63,067 bases of DNA, taken from assembly GCA_030452985.1 (NCBI GenBank), contig JAKDLG010000012.1, positions 1 through 63,067 of the forward strand, written 5' to 3'. This document shows positions 16,592 to 24,879 of this stretch, one piece after another. The position numbers and the translations under genes are program-made. Position 1 is the first letter of the stretch. Every line of letters starts with the position of its first letter. Origin of the DNA: Humibacillus sp. (GTDB lineage Bacteria > Actinomycetota > Actinomycetes > Actinomycetales > Dermatophilaceae). Under the pieces are notes generated by a model. It had not been told where the DNA came from and searched no databases. It saw nothing but the letters and a program-made list of their open reading frames with translations.

Positions 16592-17593
16592 ATGACCGAG
16601 CAACGGCGGACCCTTGACGGCACCGCGAGCGCTGGGTCGGGGTCGACCGTGATCGGTCGGGCGTCGGCCCAGGCCGAGCGCGCTCGGCTGCGCTACCTCG
16701 CGCTCGCCCAACGTCAGCCCCTCTACGGTCTGCCGCTGAGCTGCCTTGCGACGTATGCCGCCCGACAGGGAATGCTGCTGTCCAGTGCCGTCGCGTTCCG
16801 GCTGTTCTTCTGGCTGTTGCCGGTGGCCCTGGTCGCCGCGGCGGTCGTCGCCGGGCTCAACTCCGTGAACCTGGGGGTGGCGCAGCGGGTCACTGACACG
16901 GCGGGCGTCACCGGAGTGGCGCGCGACCAGATGATCACGGCACTGACGAGCGGCGAACGGTCGTGGTCACTCGCCGCGCTCCTCGGGGTCTTCGCCCTTC
17001 TCTGGGCGACGATGCTGCTGCGGCGTTCCCTCATTCTCGTCAACGCTCACGTCTGGCAGGCGCGGGTCGTCAAGACGGGCTACCGGCAGCTGCTCGCCGC
17101 CGTGCTCACGTTCGTCGGCTTCGTGGCCCTGATGGCTTTCTGCGCTCGTGTCGTGGGCCTGCTCGACGAGCTGCTGCCCGGTGGGGTGCTGATCGTGGTG
17201 CTCGCCCAGGCAGCCGTCACCTCGGCCGGCTGGATCTTGGTCATACAGCAGCTGCCGGATCGCAGGAAGGCGTGGTCGGACCTGCTGCCCGGAGCGGTGC
17301 TCTTCGGCGTCGGCCTGGCTGTGTTGCACGCGGTCAGCCGCTTCTACCTGCCGGCCCGGGTCGAGCACTCGACCGAGCTCTACGGTTCGCTCGGCGTTGC
17401 CGCCGTGATCCTCGTCTGGCTGCTGTTCATCGGGCAGCTCGTGGTGTGGAGTGCCCTCGTCAATGTCGTCTGGTTCGACTACCGGCTCGGGCGGGAGCTG
17501 GGGGAACAGGGTGTCGAGTCCGGCGTAGATGCCGCTGTCGAGTCCGGCGACGACGGGGCCGAGACGCGGGAGCCGCAGGCCCGCGAACGCTGA
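16592..17593 (+). CDS. YihY/BrkB-family membrane protein
   Basis: About 333 residues from ATG 16592 (a GTG at 16577 is an alternative). Six hydrophobic segments fit the YihY/BrkB family; the stretch AFRLFFWLLPVALVAAAVVA and the late YGSLGVAAVILVWLLFIGQ are characteristic. The family was once misannotated as RNase BN; its actual function is unclear. A Glu/Asp-rich cytoplasmic tail closes the protein. It is divergent from jetA. Confidence 0.8.
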   Translation: MTEQRRTLDGTASAGSGSTVIGRASAQAERARLRYLALAQRQPLYGLPLSCLATYAARQGMLLSSAVAFRLFFWLLPVALVAAAVVAGLNSVNLGVAQRVTDTAGVTGVARDQMITALTSGERSWSLAALLGVFALLWATMLLRRSLILVNAHVWQARVVKTGYRQLLAAVLTFVGFVALMAFCARVVGLLDELLPGGVLIVVLAQAAVTSAGWILVIQQLPDRRKAWSDLLPGAVLFGVGLAVLHAVSRFYLPARVEHSTELYGSLGVAAVILVWLLFIGQLVVWSALVNVVWFDYRLGRELGEQGVESGVDAAVESGDDGAETREPQARER

Positions 17594-17725
17594 CCGCGCG
17601 CGCCACCAGGTCCAGTGCGGATCTCCGACGCGGCCGGGGAGCTGGCTCACCGGGTGCCCACCACGACCAGTCCCGGGGGAAACACGGTCGAGACGGGGCC
17701 TGGGACGGTGGCGTAGCCTGCTCGC

Positions 17726-18979
17726 ATGGGATCGGTGGGCGCAGTGACGGTGGAGGACGTTCGCGCGGCCCAGCGGCTTCTCGACGGTGTGATCCGGCCG
17801 ACCCCGCTTGAGTTCAGTCGAGCCCTGAGCGACCGGGTCGGCGCGGAGGTGCACCTCAAGTGCGAGAACCTGCAGCGGGCGGGCTCCTTCAAGATCCGGG
17901 GCGCCTACACCCGCATGTCGCGCCTCTCGGATGCCGAGAAGGAAGCGGGTGTCGTGGCCGCCTCGGCTGGCAACCACGCGCAGGGCGTCGCGCTCGCGGC
18001 ATCCATCTTGGGTATTCGCTCGAAGGTGTACATGCCGCTCGGGGCGCCGATGCCCAAGCTGCTGGCCACGCAAGGCTACGGCGCAACCGTCGAGCAGCTG
18101 GGCACGACCATCGACGAGTGCCTGGCCGCGGCGCAGATCTTCGCCGACGAGACCGGTGCCGTGCTGGTGCACCCGTTCGACCACCCCGACATCGTTGCGG
18201 GGCAGGGGACCTGTGGCCTCGAGATTCTCGAGCAGTGCCCCGATGTGCGCACCGTCGTCGTCGAGCTGGGCGGTGGGGGCCTGCTCGCCGGCATCACCGT
18301 GGCGCTGCGCGCGTTGAAGCCCGATGTCAGGGTGATCGGGGTGCAGGCCGAGACGGCCGCGGCCTACCCGTTGTCGCTCGCGGCGGGCCATCCCGTGTCG
18401 GTGCCGAAGATGGCGACGATGGCCGACGGCATCGCTGTGGGCCGGCCCGGGGCGGTGCCCTTCGCGATCATCAAGGACCTGGTCGACTCGGTCGAGACCG
18501 TTTCTGAGGACGCGATGGCGCGGGCGTTGCTCTTCGTGCTCGAGCGGGCCAAGCTCGTGGTCGAGCCGGCCGGCGCCGCGTCGGTCGCCTGGTTGCTCGA
18601 AGAGGCCAAGCGGCACCCGGCCGCGGGCGACGGCCGCGGTGCGGCCGGCCTCGAGGGGCCCGTGGTGGCAGTGCTTTCGGGCGGCAACATCGACCCGCTG
18701 CTGATGCTGCGCGTCATCCGCAACGGTCTGGCGGTGGCCGGTCGCTACCTCCGGCTCCAGGTGCATGTGCCCGATCGCCCGGGCTCGCTGTCGGGGCTGC
18801 TCATGGACTGCGCTGCCCTCGACGCCAACGTGCTCGAGGTGGCGCACTCGAGAACGAGCACGTCGATCACCGTCGACGAGGTCGAGATCAGGCTCGAGCT
18901 CGAGACCAAGAGCCAGCAGCATGCAGACCACGTGATCGCCACGCTGCGCGGCCACGGGTTCCGCCCACAGGTCGAGTAG
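17726..18979 (+). CDS. ilvA: Threonine ammonia-lyase with C-terminal ACT domain
   Basis: 417 residues. The PLP-binding lysine is in AGSFKIRGAY, followed by SAGNHAQGVALAAS, the phosphate-binding loop ELGGGGLLAG and VEPAGAASVAW: a fold-type II PLP enzyme that deaminates threonine to 2-oxobutanoate. The last about 85 residues (RLQVHVPDRPGSLSGLL) form an ACT domain, as in the single-ACT group. Whether it serves isoleucine synthesis or threonine breakdown cannot be decided from sequence. It stands alone, without other ilv genes nearby. Confidence 0.9.
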   Translation: MGSVGAVTVEDVRAAQRLLDGVIRPTPLEFSRALSDRVGAEVHLKCENLQRAGSFKIRGAYTRMSRLSDAEKEAGVVAASAGNHAQGVALAASILGIRSKVYMPLGAPMPKLLATQGYGATVEQLGTTIDECLAAAQIFADETGAVLVHPFDHPDIVAGQGTCGLEILEQCPDVRTVVVELGGGGLLAGITVALRALKPDVRVIGVQAETAAAYPLSLAAGHPVSVPKMATMADGIAVGRPGAVPFAIIKDLVDSVETVSEDAMARALLFVLERAKLVVEPAGAASVAWLLEEAKRHPAAGDGRGAAGLEGPVVAVLSGGNIDPLLMLRVIRNGLAVAGRYLRLQVHVPDRPGSLSGLLMDCAALDANVLEVAHSRTSTSITVDEVEIRLELETKSQQHADHVIATLRGHGFRPQVE

Positions 18980-19006
18980 CGCCAGCCACCCGAGGTGCTG
19001 CACCAG

Positions 19007-19345
19007 TCACGAGTCGGGCTGGTGGCGGGGTGAGAGGAGGTGCATGGCACCGTCTCGCGCTGCCCGCTGGTCGAAGGTATCCGGGTGGTCGCAACCAGCG
19101 GCTCGGCCGAGCTCGGCGATGATCGCATCCGCGAAGTCAAGGCCGGCGCGGTTGGCGGTGAGTGCCGCCCGTGCGACCGCGTCGTGGTCCACTCGAAGTT
19201 CCTTCGCGTACAGAAGACCGTCCACCAGCTCGGCACACCGGCGGGCATCCACCTTGTAGGCGCGGCGCGGAAGCCAGCACAGAGACGAGAACTCGAGGCA
19301 GGTGGCGACGAACTCCACGTCCTTGACTGACCAGGTGAGCCCGTC
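19007..19345 (-). pseudogene. Chimeric remnant: HicB N-terminal piece joined to VapC (PIN) C-terminal piece
   Basis: Reading from 19345 the frame gives GLTWSVKDVEFVATCLEFSS, closely matching the start of the intact HicB at 28115 (VTWSVEDQEFVASCLEF). Directly after, the same frame continues with DFADAIIAELGRAAGCDHPD and TFDQRAAR, the C-terminal part of a PIN/VapC ribonuclease with its late acidic residues. Neither half is complete: HicB lacks its DNA-binding domain and VapC its first catalytic Asp. The upstream edge abuts nagB coding sequence, so this is a recombination scar. Confidence 0.7.
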
Positions 19346-20038
19346 TTGGGCGTCGCGACGGGGTCGAAACCCGTCGGCACCTACGACGAGCTCGGGCGCC
19401 GGGTCGCGGATGGCCGGATGTCGCTCGCACGGGCTTCGGCCTTCACGCTCGACGAGTACGTCGGGCTACCTGCCGGCCACCCCGAGAGCTACCGCTCCGT
19501 CATCCACCAGATCTTCGTCGACGCGGTCGACATCGACCCCGGCCGGGTGCACGGCCCCGACGGCATGGCATCCGACATTCCGGCAGCCTGCACGGCGTAC
19601 GAGCGGGCTATCGTCAACGCCGGGGGCATCGACCTGCAGCTGCTCGGCGTCGGCAGCGATGGTCACATCGCCTTCAACGAGCCGTCGTTGTCACTCGCCT
19701 CCCGCACCCGCATCAAGATGCTCACCCGTCAGACCCGGCTCGACAACTCGAGGTTCTTCGGCGGCGAGGTCGATGCTGTGCCCACCCACTGCCTCACGCA
19801 GGGGATCGCCACCATCCTCGACGCGCGACGCATCGTGCTCGTCGCGACGGGGAGCGCCAAGGCCGAGGCGATCCGCCAAACGGTCGAGGGTGCGGTAGGT
19901 GCCCGGTGGCCCGGTTCGGCGCTTCAGCTGCACCCCGACGTGATCGTCATCGTCGACCCTGCTGCCGGGTCGCGCCTCGATCTTGCCGACTACTACCGGG
20001 AGGTCTGGGCGAACAAGCCGTCGTGGCAGGGCTGGTGA
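19341..20038 (+). pseudogene. nagB: 5'-truncated glucosamine-6-phosphate deaminase
   Basis: The frame encodes about 230 residues starting at LGVATGSKP, followed by FTLDEYVGLP and GVGSDGHIAFNEP, hallmark active-site motifs of NagB. Normal NagB has about 30 more N-terminal residues. Here an in-frame TGA lies at 19328-19330 and the missing part is replaced by the HicB remnant on the other strand. A TTG at 19346 could start a short version, but the first strand and helix of the Rossmann-like fold would be absent. The rest of the gene is undamaged, so the truncation seems recent. Confidence 0.75.
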
Positions 20039-20089
20039 CGTGACGTTGCTGGGTGGGTGAGCCGTCTGGCTGAGCCCAGCCCGTCTGCG

Positions 20090-21109
20090 TCAGTTCGTCG
20101 GCGCCCCACTCGGCGGCGGGCCGCCACGTCCGCCACCTCCACCTCGGCCGCCTGCCGGTGCAGCGCCGGCCGTCGGCGTCGTGGTGGTGTCGACGGGAAC
20201 GGTGAGGGCGGCCGTGAATCCACCGGTCGCGTCGCCCGTGACGGTCGGTAGCTGGTGCACGCCGCCGTCGTCGCCGAAGACGTTGTCGGAGGTCAGGGTG
20301 ATGCTGCTGAAGTTGGCCGTCGAGCCGGCGTAGGCGTCGAGGGAGTAGACGCTCTCGCACGTGGTCTTGGGAATGGCGACCTGCGAGGTGGCGATGGCCT
20401 TCGTGGAGTCGGTGATGCTCGCCTGGTCGGGGTAGACCTCGAAGTGCACGTGCGGCCACCGCCCCGAGTAGCAGCCCGGCACGATGCTCTTGAACGTCAC
20501 GATGCCGGATTCGTCGGCCACCTGCACGCCGCGCAGGTAGTTCTCGTTCTTGATGGCATCGCTGTACATCGAGTACTCACCCTGCGCGTTGCACTGCCAC
20601 GCGTAGACTGCCACGCCGGCCATCGGCCCGCCGCCGCCGGCGATGTCGAGAACGGTGAGGGTCAGGTTCATCGGCGCGCCCTCGGCCGTGGCCGAGGTGT
20701 CCCCGAAGCTGCTGCGGATGTCTTGGCGAACCACCCCGCTCTGCTCGAGCACGTCGGCGCCGTTGGAGCCGTCGCCGGGGAAGGGGCCGGCCGTCTCGTT
20801 GGGGATCTCGGTCAGGCCGCCGGTGCTGGAGGTGGTCGACGATGCTGAGGCCGAGGTGGAGGTGGCGCTGTCGGTCGCGGTTGAACCGCTTCCCGAGCTC
20901 GCGGACCCGCAGGCCGCGAGGGCCCCTCCGGCCAGGCCGACGCCGAGCACCTGCAGGGCCCGACGCCGGCCGAAGAGGGTGCCGATGTCGAAGGCCAGCC
21001 CTTGGTCGACCACCTCGTCGTCAGGGCGCGGCAGCATCCGGCCTTCGTAACTGAGGCCGGTGAGGTCAGGGGTGTCGGGGGTGGAGCGGGTGGTGGCGTG
21101 ACGGGTCAT
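20090..21109 (-). CDS. Intradiol ring-cleavage dioxygenase-like secreted protein
   Basis: 339 residues. A twin-Arg-like segment (FGRRRALQVLGVGLAGGALA) ends in the lipobox-like LAACG, so it is probably exported, perhaps as a lipoprotein. A Ser/Thr linker follows. The core has intradiol dioxygenase motifs: GPFPGDGSNG, NYLRGVQ with a probable iron-ligand Tyr, and GCYSGRWPHVHFEVY with Tyr and His ligands. The C-terminus is Gly/Pro-rich (GGRGGGGGRGG). The family cleaves catechol-type rings; substrates of exported members are mostly unknown. Confidence 0.85.
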   Translation of the reverse strand: MTRHATTRSTPDTPDLTGLSYEGRMLPRPDDEVVDQGLAFDIGTLFGRRRALQVLGVGLAGGALAACGSASSGSGSTATDSATSTSASASSTTSSTGGLTEIPNETAGPFPGDGSNGADVLEQSGVVRQDIRSSFGDTSATAEGAPMNLTLTVLDIAGGGGPMAGVAVYAWQCNAQGEYSMYSDAIKNENYLRGVQVADESGIVTFKSIVPGCYSGRWPHVHFEVYPDQASITDSTKAIATSQVAIPKTTCESVYSLDAYAGSTANFSSITLTSDNVFGDDGGVHQLPTVTGDATGGFTAALTVPVDTTTTPTAGAAPAGGRGGGGGRGGPPPSGAPTN

Positions 21110-21285
21110 GAGGCCCTCCAGGTCGTGGTTGATGACCCGAAGGTATTTGAGCCGAACGGTGGCGCGGGTGTGATGCCGCTGTGCCCCTTCTGTGCGTCGC
21201 AGGCCTCACCGAGTTGCTGGGTTCTGCTGTGCCCGAGCGCGCTCCGGAACCATCTCCCAACTCGCGCACCAGCGTGAGCCGGCAC

Positions 21286-21849
21286 TCAGGGTGCCGGGGC
21301 CAGAACCCAGAGCACCTCGCAGGTCACCTCGCGGCTGGTGTTGGCCCAGGTGTGCGGCTCCTGGCCAGGGAAGGTGAAGGCATCTCCGGCGCCGAGTTCA
21401 TGGTCAAGGCCGACCAAAGACAGTCTCAGGTTCCCCGCGATCACGTAGATGAACTCCACCTTGCAGCCCAGTGAGTAGAGCTCGTCCCCGCCGGTACCTC
21501 CTGGGTCGATCACGGAGTGGATCACCTGCAGATCCTTTTGCGTGTCTGGGGTGAGCAGAGACTCGAGCACGTCCTGCCCGCCGAAGTTGATTCGACGCCT
21601 CTCATCCACGCGGAGCAGCGAGGTTTTCGGGGGCTCGAACAGCTCGCCGACGCCCAGGCCCAGCACCCCGCAGACTCTCACCAGAGTGGCCACAGAGGGT
21701 GAAACCTGATCGCGTTCAAGGCGGCTCAGGAGGCTCTTCGTCAACCCGGTGGCGGTCGCGAGCTGGTCCAGGGTCAAGCCGCGGCGACGGCGGGCCGCTC
21801 GCAGGCGGGCCCCGACAACTGCAACCGGAGCAGCATCCTCTGTCGTCAT
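21286..21849 (-). CDS. XRE-family regulator with C-terminal cupin domain
   Basis: About 187 residues from ATG 21849. An N-terminal helix-turn-helix (LTLDQLATATGLTKSLLSRL) is followed by a small cupin domain, visible as GGDELYSLG, GNLRLSLVGLDHELGAGD and FPGQEPHTWAN. This MerR-unrelated XRE-cupin type usually senses a small molecule and controls a neighbouring metabolic or transport gene. The dioxygenase gene downstream on the same strand is a possible target, but there are 176 bases between them. Confidence 0.85.
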   Translation of the reverse strand: MTTEDAAPVAVVGARLRAARRRRGLTLDQLATATGLTKSLLSRLERDQVSPSVATLVRVCGVLGLGVGELFEPPKTSLLRVDERRRINFGGQDVLESLLTPDTQKDLQVIHSVIDPGGTGGDELYSLGCKVEFIYVIAGNLRLSLVGLDHELGAGDAFTFPGQEPHTWANTSREVTCEVLWVLAPAP

Positions 21850-21881
21850 GCCGCCGAGTTCCACGATCAGCGCTCGGCTCC

Positions 21882-22215
21882 GGTGATCTCGAGAACTACT
21901 TCGCCGCGTTTGCCGACGACGCGACGTTCATCTTTCACACCACCGGCCGCGTGCTCACCTCCGTGGCCGAGTACCGCAGCGAGTGGGAAGCCTGGCAGCG
22001 AGATGACGACTCCGTGTGCTGGCGTGCACCTCGAGCGAGCAGCGGGTGCAGCTCTTCGCAGATGTGGCAGTGTTCACCCACCGAGTCCGCACCCTCACCT
22101 CCACCAAGGCGGGGCAAGCGGAGTCAGCGGAACGGGAGACGATCGTCTTCCACCGAGCGCTCGGCACCCAATGGGTAGGCGTGCACGAGCACCTGTCCGT
22201 AGACCCGGTACACAC
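21882..22215 (+). pseudogene. SnoaL/NTF2-like protein, truncated and frameshifted
   Basis: The first frame reads GDLENYFAAFADDATFIFHT and TGRVLTSVAEYRSEWEAW. Near 22010 the frame changes to one reading LACTSSEQRVQLFADVAVFT and later ETIVFHRALGTQWVGVHEHL. Together they match the SnoaL-like/NTF2 fold family. The N-terminal helix and start codon are missing at the 5' edge, which touches the xre-cupin promoter region. Inactive as it stands. Confidence 0.65.
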
Positions 22216-22241
22216 CCAGAGCCGGTGGTATGCCGGCGATC

Positions 22242-22340
22242 AGACCCTGACTGGATGCCGCTGAGCGGGCTCTGGCCGAGCCCCTGACGTCCGTCGTCGC
22301 TGCGGGCCACACTGACGACCTGCGGGTGCCTGCCACCATC
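22242..22340 (+). pseudogene. Fragment of a LuxR-type ATPase regulator (piece 1)
   Basis: About 95 bases align with 33206-33314 inside the larger LuxR-like pseudogene: shared CTGGATGCCGCTGAGCGGGC, then GACGACCTGCG and GCCACCATC in the same order. It is a decayed copy of the segment encoding part of the helical repeat region. Confidence 0.65.
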
Positions 22341-22426
22341 AACGAGGCACTACTTGCTGAGGGTCTACTAGAACTCGTCTGCGAGGTCGACCACCCCCTT
22401 CAGTAATGGTGCAGCACCGCAAGACC

Positions 22427-22441
22427 GTAAAGCTGCTTTAC
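22427..22441. promoter_or_regulatory. Palindromic operator upstream of AbrB-like antitoxin
   Basis: GTAAAGCTGCTTTAC is a perfect inverted repeat (seven-base arms, one-base centre), ending 15 bases before the ATG at 22457. It is a likely autoregulatory site for the toxin-antitoxin pair. Confidence 0.6.
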
Positions 22442-22456
22442 AGCGAAACTGCGACC

Positions 22457-22774
22457 ATGACAAGATGGGGCCTGAGTTTTCATGGTTACGTGAGTGTGCA
22501 GGCTCGCGGGGTGTTCGCTCTGCCGGCGGAGGTTCGCCGCCGCCTGGGTCTGGACGAGCCTGGCGCGCAGCTCGAAATTACTGAACGCGACGACGGGGTG
22601 CTGGAGATGCGTCCGGCGCTGCCGGTTCCCGCCGACCAGAAGTGGTTCTGGACGCGTCGCTGGCAGGAGCGTGAGCGCGAGGTCGACGAGCACGTGGCCG
22701 CGGGGCGCGCAGAGGTGCACGACGATGGCGACGCGCTGCTGGCGCACATCGTCGGCATGACCGACCCGTCATGA
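22457..22774 (+). CDS. AbrB/MazE-type swapped-hairpin antitoxin
   Basis: About 105 residues from ATG 22457. The segment VSVQARGVFALPAEVRRRLG followed by LEITERDDGVLEMRPA is the SpoVT/AbrB DNA-binding fold. The acidic, charged C-terminal helix (WQEREREVDEHVAAGRAEV) would bind the toxin. Its stop overlaps the next start (ATGA). Confidence 0.8.
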   Translation: MTRWGLSFHGYVSVQARGVFALPAEVRRRLGLDEPGAQLEITERDDGVLEMRPALPVPADQKWFWTRRWQEREREVDEHVAAGRAEVHDDGDALLAHIVGMTDPS

Positions 22775-23082
22775 AGTTCGAGACAACCCCGGCGTTCGAC
22801 AAAGATGTGCGCCGCCTCAAGCGTGAGCAGATACAGCAGTTCCTCGACGTTGTGAAGGCGAGGTTCATCGCTGTCTGTGACGCGTATGCCGCTGACTCCA
22901 CGACGCCGTGGCCGCAGTCGCTCCGCGTCAAGTCGATCCAAGGCGCCCCAGGCATCCTCGAGATGACCTGGTCGTTGGCGAGCCCAGACGGTCGCGTCAC
23001 GTTCGAGCTCGTGACCGTCGACGGTGATCTTCGTTTACGCTGGCGCCGCTTCGGTGATCGCGACGCCTTCAGGCGACGCTGA
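22771..23082 (+). CDS. RelE/ParE-superfamily-like toxin
   Basis: 103 residues, translationally coupled to the antitoxin. The pattern FETTPAFDKDVRRLKREQIQ near the start and LEMTWSLASPDGRVTFEL with a basic end (LRLRWRRFGDRDAFRRR) fit the RelE/ParE-type beta-alpha fold that inhibits translation or gyrase. The precise subfamily is uncertain, but operon structure and basic character support a toxin. Confidence 0.7.
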   Translation: MKFETTPAFDKDVRRLKREQIQQFLDVVKARFIAVCDAYAADSTTPWPQSLRVKSIQGAPGILEMTWSLASPDGRVTFELVTVDGDLRLRWRRFGDRDAFRRR

Positions 23083-23114
23083 CCCCAGGCCTGCGGCTCG
23101 GCTGGTGATTGCCG

Positions 23115-23360
23115 TCACCAGGGCAGCAGGTCCAAGTACTTCTTGCGAGCGGGCATGGCGTGGATTAGCATCTCGTCGCCGCTCTCGAAGACCAGGACCA
23201 CCGTCTCCAGCAGGCGCGCGCTGGTGTCGAATCCGAGGCGCAACTCCCGGTCGGGCGGCCCGTCCTCGTCAAAAGGTTCGATCCACAGCGGCCACTCTGC
23301 AGCCTGGATCACGTCCGCCGGGGAGATGCCGTGTTTGAGTGCGCTCGGGTGGACCTTCAC
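23115..23360 (-). CDS. Small toxin of a toxin-antitoxin pair, BrnT-like
   Basis: 81 residues: HGISPADVIQAAEWPLWIEP near the start, then LRLGFDTSARLLETVVLVFE and the end LIHAMPARKKYLDLLPW. Small proteins with this pattern (H-G-I---D, LR-G-D, IHAM-AR-KY) are paired with ribbon-helix-helix antitoxins and resemble BrnT-type toxins of the RelE superfamily. The start overlaps the antitoxin stop by four bases. Confidence 0.65.
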   Translation of the reverse strand: MKVHPSALKHGISPADVIQAAEWPLWIEPFDEDGPPDRELRLGFDTSARLLETVVLVFESGDEMLIHAMPARKKYLDLLPW

Positions 23361-23590
23361 GCAGCGAAGTGGGCGAGCGCGGCCCGGATGGCTTCGGATC
23401 TGCTCATGTCGTGCTTGGCTGCCGCCGCGTCGAGTGCGTCGAGCTCCTCGGCGGTCAGTCGCAGCGCCACGACCTGCATCGGTTCAGACCCTCGACCAGG
23501 ACGTCCTCGGCCCCGACGCTTGAGCTCGTCAACGTCGTATCCCGCTTCGGCCTCGTCGGCCCACTTCTGGATCTGTTCCTCGCTCACCAT
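23357..23590 (-). CDS. Ribbon-helix-helix (CopG-like) antitoxin
   Basis: 77 residues. The C-terminal half, MQVVALRLTAEELDALDAAA and SRSEAIRAAL, is a ribbon-helix-helix domain. The N-terminal half (EEQIQKWADEAEAGYDVDEL) is acidic and likely wraps the toxin. A weak inverted repeat, TCGTATAACGA at 23598-23608, overlaps its probable -10 region. Confidence 0.78.
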   Translation of the reverse strand: MVSEEQIQKWADEAEAGYDVDELKRRGRGRPGRGSEPMQVVALRLTAEELDALDAAAAKHDMSRSEAIRAALAHFAA

Positions 23591-23680
23591 CGGAGTATCG
23601 TATAACGAAAATGGTAAGGGCCAGAGAGTGCACCTGGGCGCTGCCGCAGTCACCGTGTCAAGCAGATGGTGGGGGCGATC

Positions 23681-23715
23681 AAACCCTGGCCGGATGCCGC
23701 TGAGCGGGCGCCGGC
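23681..23715 (+). pseudogene. Fragment of a LuxR-type ATPase regulator (piece 2)
   Basis: About 30 bases (CCCTGGCCGGATGCCGCTGAGCGGGC region) match the same stretch as piece 1 and as 33209-33240. It is too short to be certain on its own, but the same site recurs three times in the window. Confidence 0.45.
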
Positions 23716-23751
23716 TTCTGACCGTCCGCACTCGGATCAGGTGTTCTTGCG

Positions 23752-24165
23752 TCAGTCGTCGCGCGGGCCCCAGATCGCCAACTTCCCCCCCGGCATACAT
23801 ACGACCATCTCCCCGCGCGGTCCGCTGAGCTGCCAAGCCTCGTGAAACTCGGAGGACTTCACGCTGAGCCGGCAGTCATCGTCGAAACTGACGTCAAGGT
23901 CACCACCGTCAGATACGCGCAATGCCCGAATCGTCTTGCCAATGAGAGGAGTCAGGGCGTCTGGCACTGGCGGATAGTCCTCGCCCGCGTCCAGATCTGG
24001 TGAGTCTCCGGGGTCGATCTGCACCGGTGAAGTGCCTGACACTGTCAACCAAGGGTGCGCCTCGAAGTGGAGGTACCAGTTGTCGCTGGTCCATAGCTGG
24101 ACCGATCCGTCGAGCCGGATGATCTCGATGGTCTTTCCGTCGTAGCTGGGAATCATGGGTTCCAT
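23752..24165 (-). CDS. DUF6188-like probable immunity protein
   Basis: 137 residues: YDGKTIEIIRLDGSVQLWTS, WYLHFEAHPWLTV, IGKTIRALRVSDGGDLDVSF and DDCRLSVKSSEFHEAWQLSG. This duplicated beta pattern matches DUF6188 proteins, often found next to polymorphic toxin tips. Its start overlaps the end of the upstream toxin-tip frame by 13 bases, which supports an immunity role for that tip. Confidence 0.7.
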   Translation of the reverse strand: MEPMIPSYDGKTIEIIRLDGSVQLWTSDNWYLHFEAHPWLTVSGTSPVQIDPGDSPDLDAGEDYPPVPDALTPLIGKTIRALRVSDGGDLDVSFDDDCRLSVKSSEFHEAWQLSGPRGEMVVCMPGGKLAIWGPRDD

Positions 24166-24434
24166 CCCTTAGGTAGATCGAACGTCCCGTCGGGCCTGAT
24201 CTCGAAGTGCGTCCCGTCGTCAAAGTCCTTGGCAGGCTCAAAGCCCGTCTTGGGATTCTTGGCAGGCTGACCGTCGAGCTTGATCGGCTGCCCGTACCGG
24301 TTGTAGAAGCGAACGTAGCCGCCCGGGTAGCGAGTGGTGGGGTCACAGACTCGCAGCATGCCTGCGAATTTTGGTTGTCCGCTCACGCTGTCGACCTTGT
24401 CAGGGGCCTGCCAAACGTCGCCCTGCCGGTTCAT
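24153..24434 (-). CDS. Orphan polymorphic-toxin C-terminal tip
   Basis: 93 residues from ATG 24434, with GGYVRFYNRYGQPIKLDGQP, KNPKTGFEPAKDFDDGTHFE and a terminal LPKGWNP. The arrangement (short toxin tip followed by an overlapping immunity gene) is that of a displaced polymorphic toxin cassette. It lies in the same frame as the decayed upstream toxin body, separated only by the TGA at 24450-24452 and a few codons. It could be made from its own ATG, or be silent until recombined onto a secretable N-terminus. Confidence 0.6.
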   Translation of the reverse strand: MNRQGDVWQAPDKVDSVSGQPKFAGMLRVCDPTTRYPGGYVRFYNRYGQPIKLDGQPAKNPKTGFEPAKDFDDGTHFEIRPDGTFDLPKGWNP

Positions 24435-24449
24435 GGCAACCCGGCCTTT

Positions 24450-24805
24450 TCAGGTCGAGCCGACTGCGTCGGGGCGCATTGATTCAGGCAGGGGTTCACC
24501 CGCCTGGCCGCGGGCCGACTTCGGGGCGTCGGCCTCCTGTAGCAGCCGGTTGTCGTTGGTGCGGGCGTGTTGGATGAACCGGCCGACGCCCGAACCGGCT
24601 GTGGCGATCCCACCGACGACGGCGCCAGCAGCCGCGATGTTGATCGGTACCCCCGCGACGGCGCCCACCCCGGTGGCGTCGAGGGCAAAGCCGCCGACCT
24701 CGCCGCCGGCGCAGCGGGTGGCGGCGGCAGTGAGAACGTGCATCGCGGTGCCGTAGCGACGGTGGATGTTGTTCACCTTGGTTGCTGTGGGCCTGCTCGG
24801 CGTTG
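24450..24805 (-). pseudogene. Decayed duplicate of the polymorphic toxin body
   Basis: The segments IHRRYGTAMHVLTAAATRCA and GGEVGGFALDATGVGAVAGV are near copies of two regions of the 25323-26699 toxin, here joined by an internal deletion of about 100 codons. A one-base insertion near 24785 shifts the 5' end out of frame and a TGA ends the frame at 24450. The first about 145 codons of the parent are absent. It is a scar of cassette exchange. Confidence 0.75.
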
Positions 24806-24830
24806 CACGACTGAATGGATGAGTTGAGCC

Positions 24831-24865
24831 GGATGATCTCGATGGCCCTGCCGGGACAGTCGGGA
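24831..24865 (-). pseudogene. Short fragment of a DUF6188-like gene start
   Basis: The bases GAGCCGGATGATCTCGATGG match the start region of the intact DUF6188 gene at 24116-24135, encoding IEIIRL. Just this short piece remains. Confidence 0.5.
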
Positions 24866-24879
24866 TCTACGTCTGGCCG

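Noticed and set aside
16967-19003. Very long open frame on the minus strand opposite the YihY and threonine ammonia-lyase genes.
   Set aside because: It is the complement of two well-supported genes in high-GC DNA and shows no family similarity; low-complexity His/Arg/Asp content marks it as a shadow.
19358-19369. GACGGGGTCGAA, identical to a stretch of the tRNA-Phe 3' half (58465-58476), considered as an attachment-site remnant.
   Set aside because: It encodes part of the conserved ATGSKP motif of NagB, the match does not extend to the tRNA end, and there is no integrase nearby.
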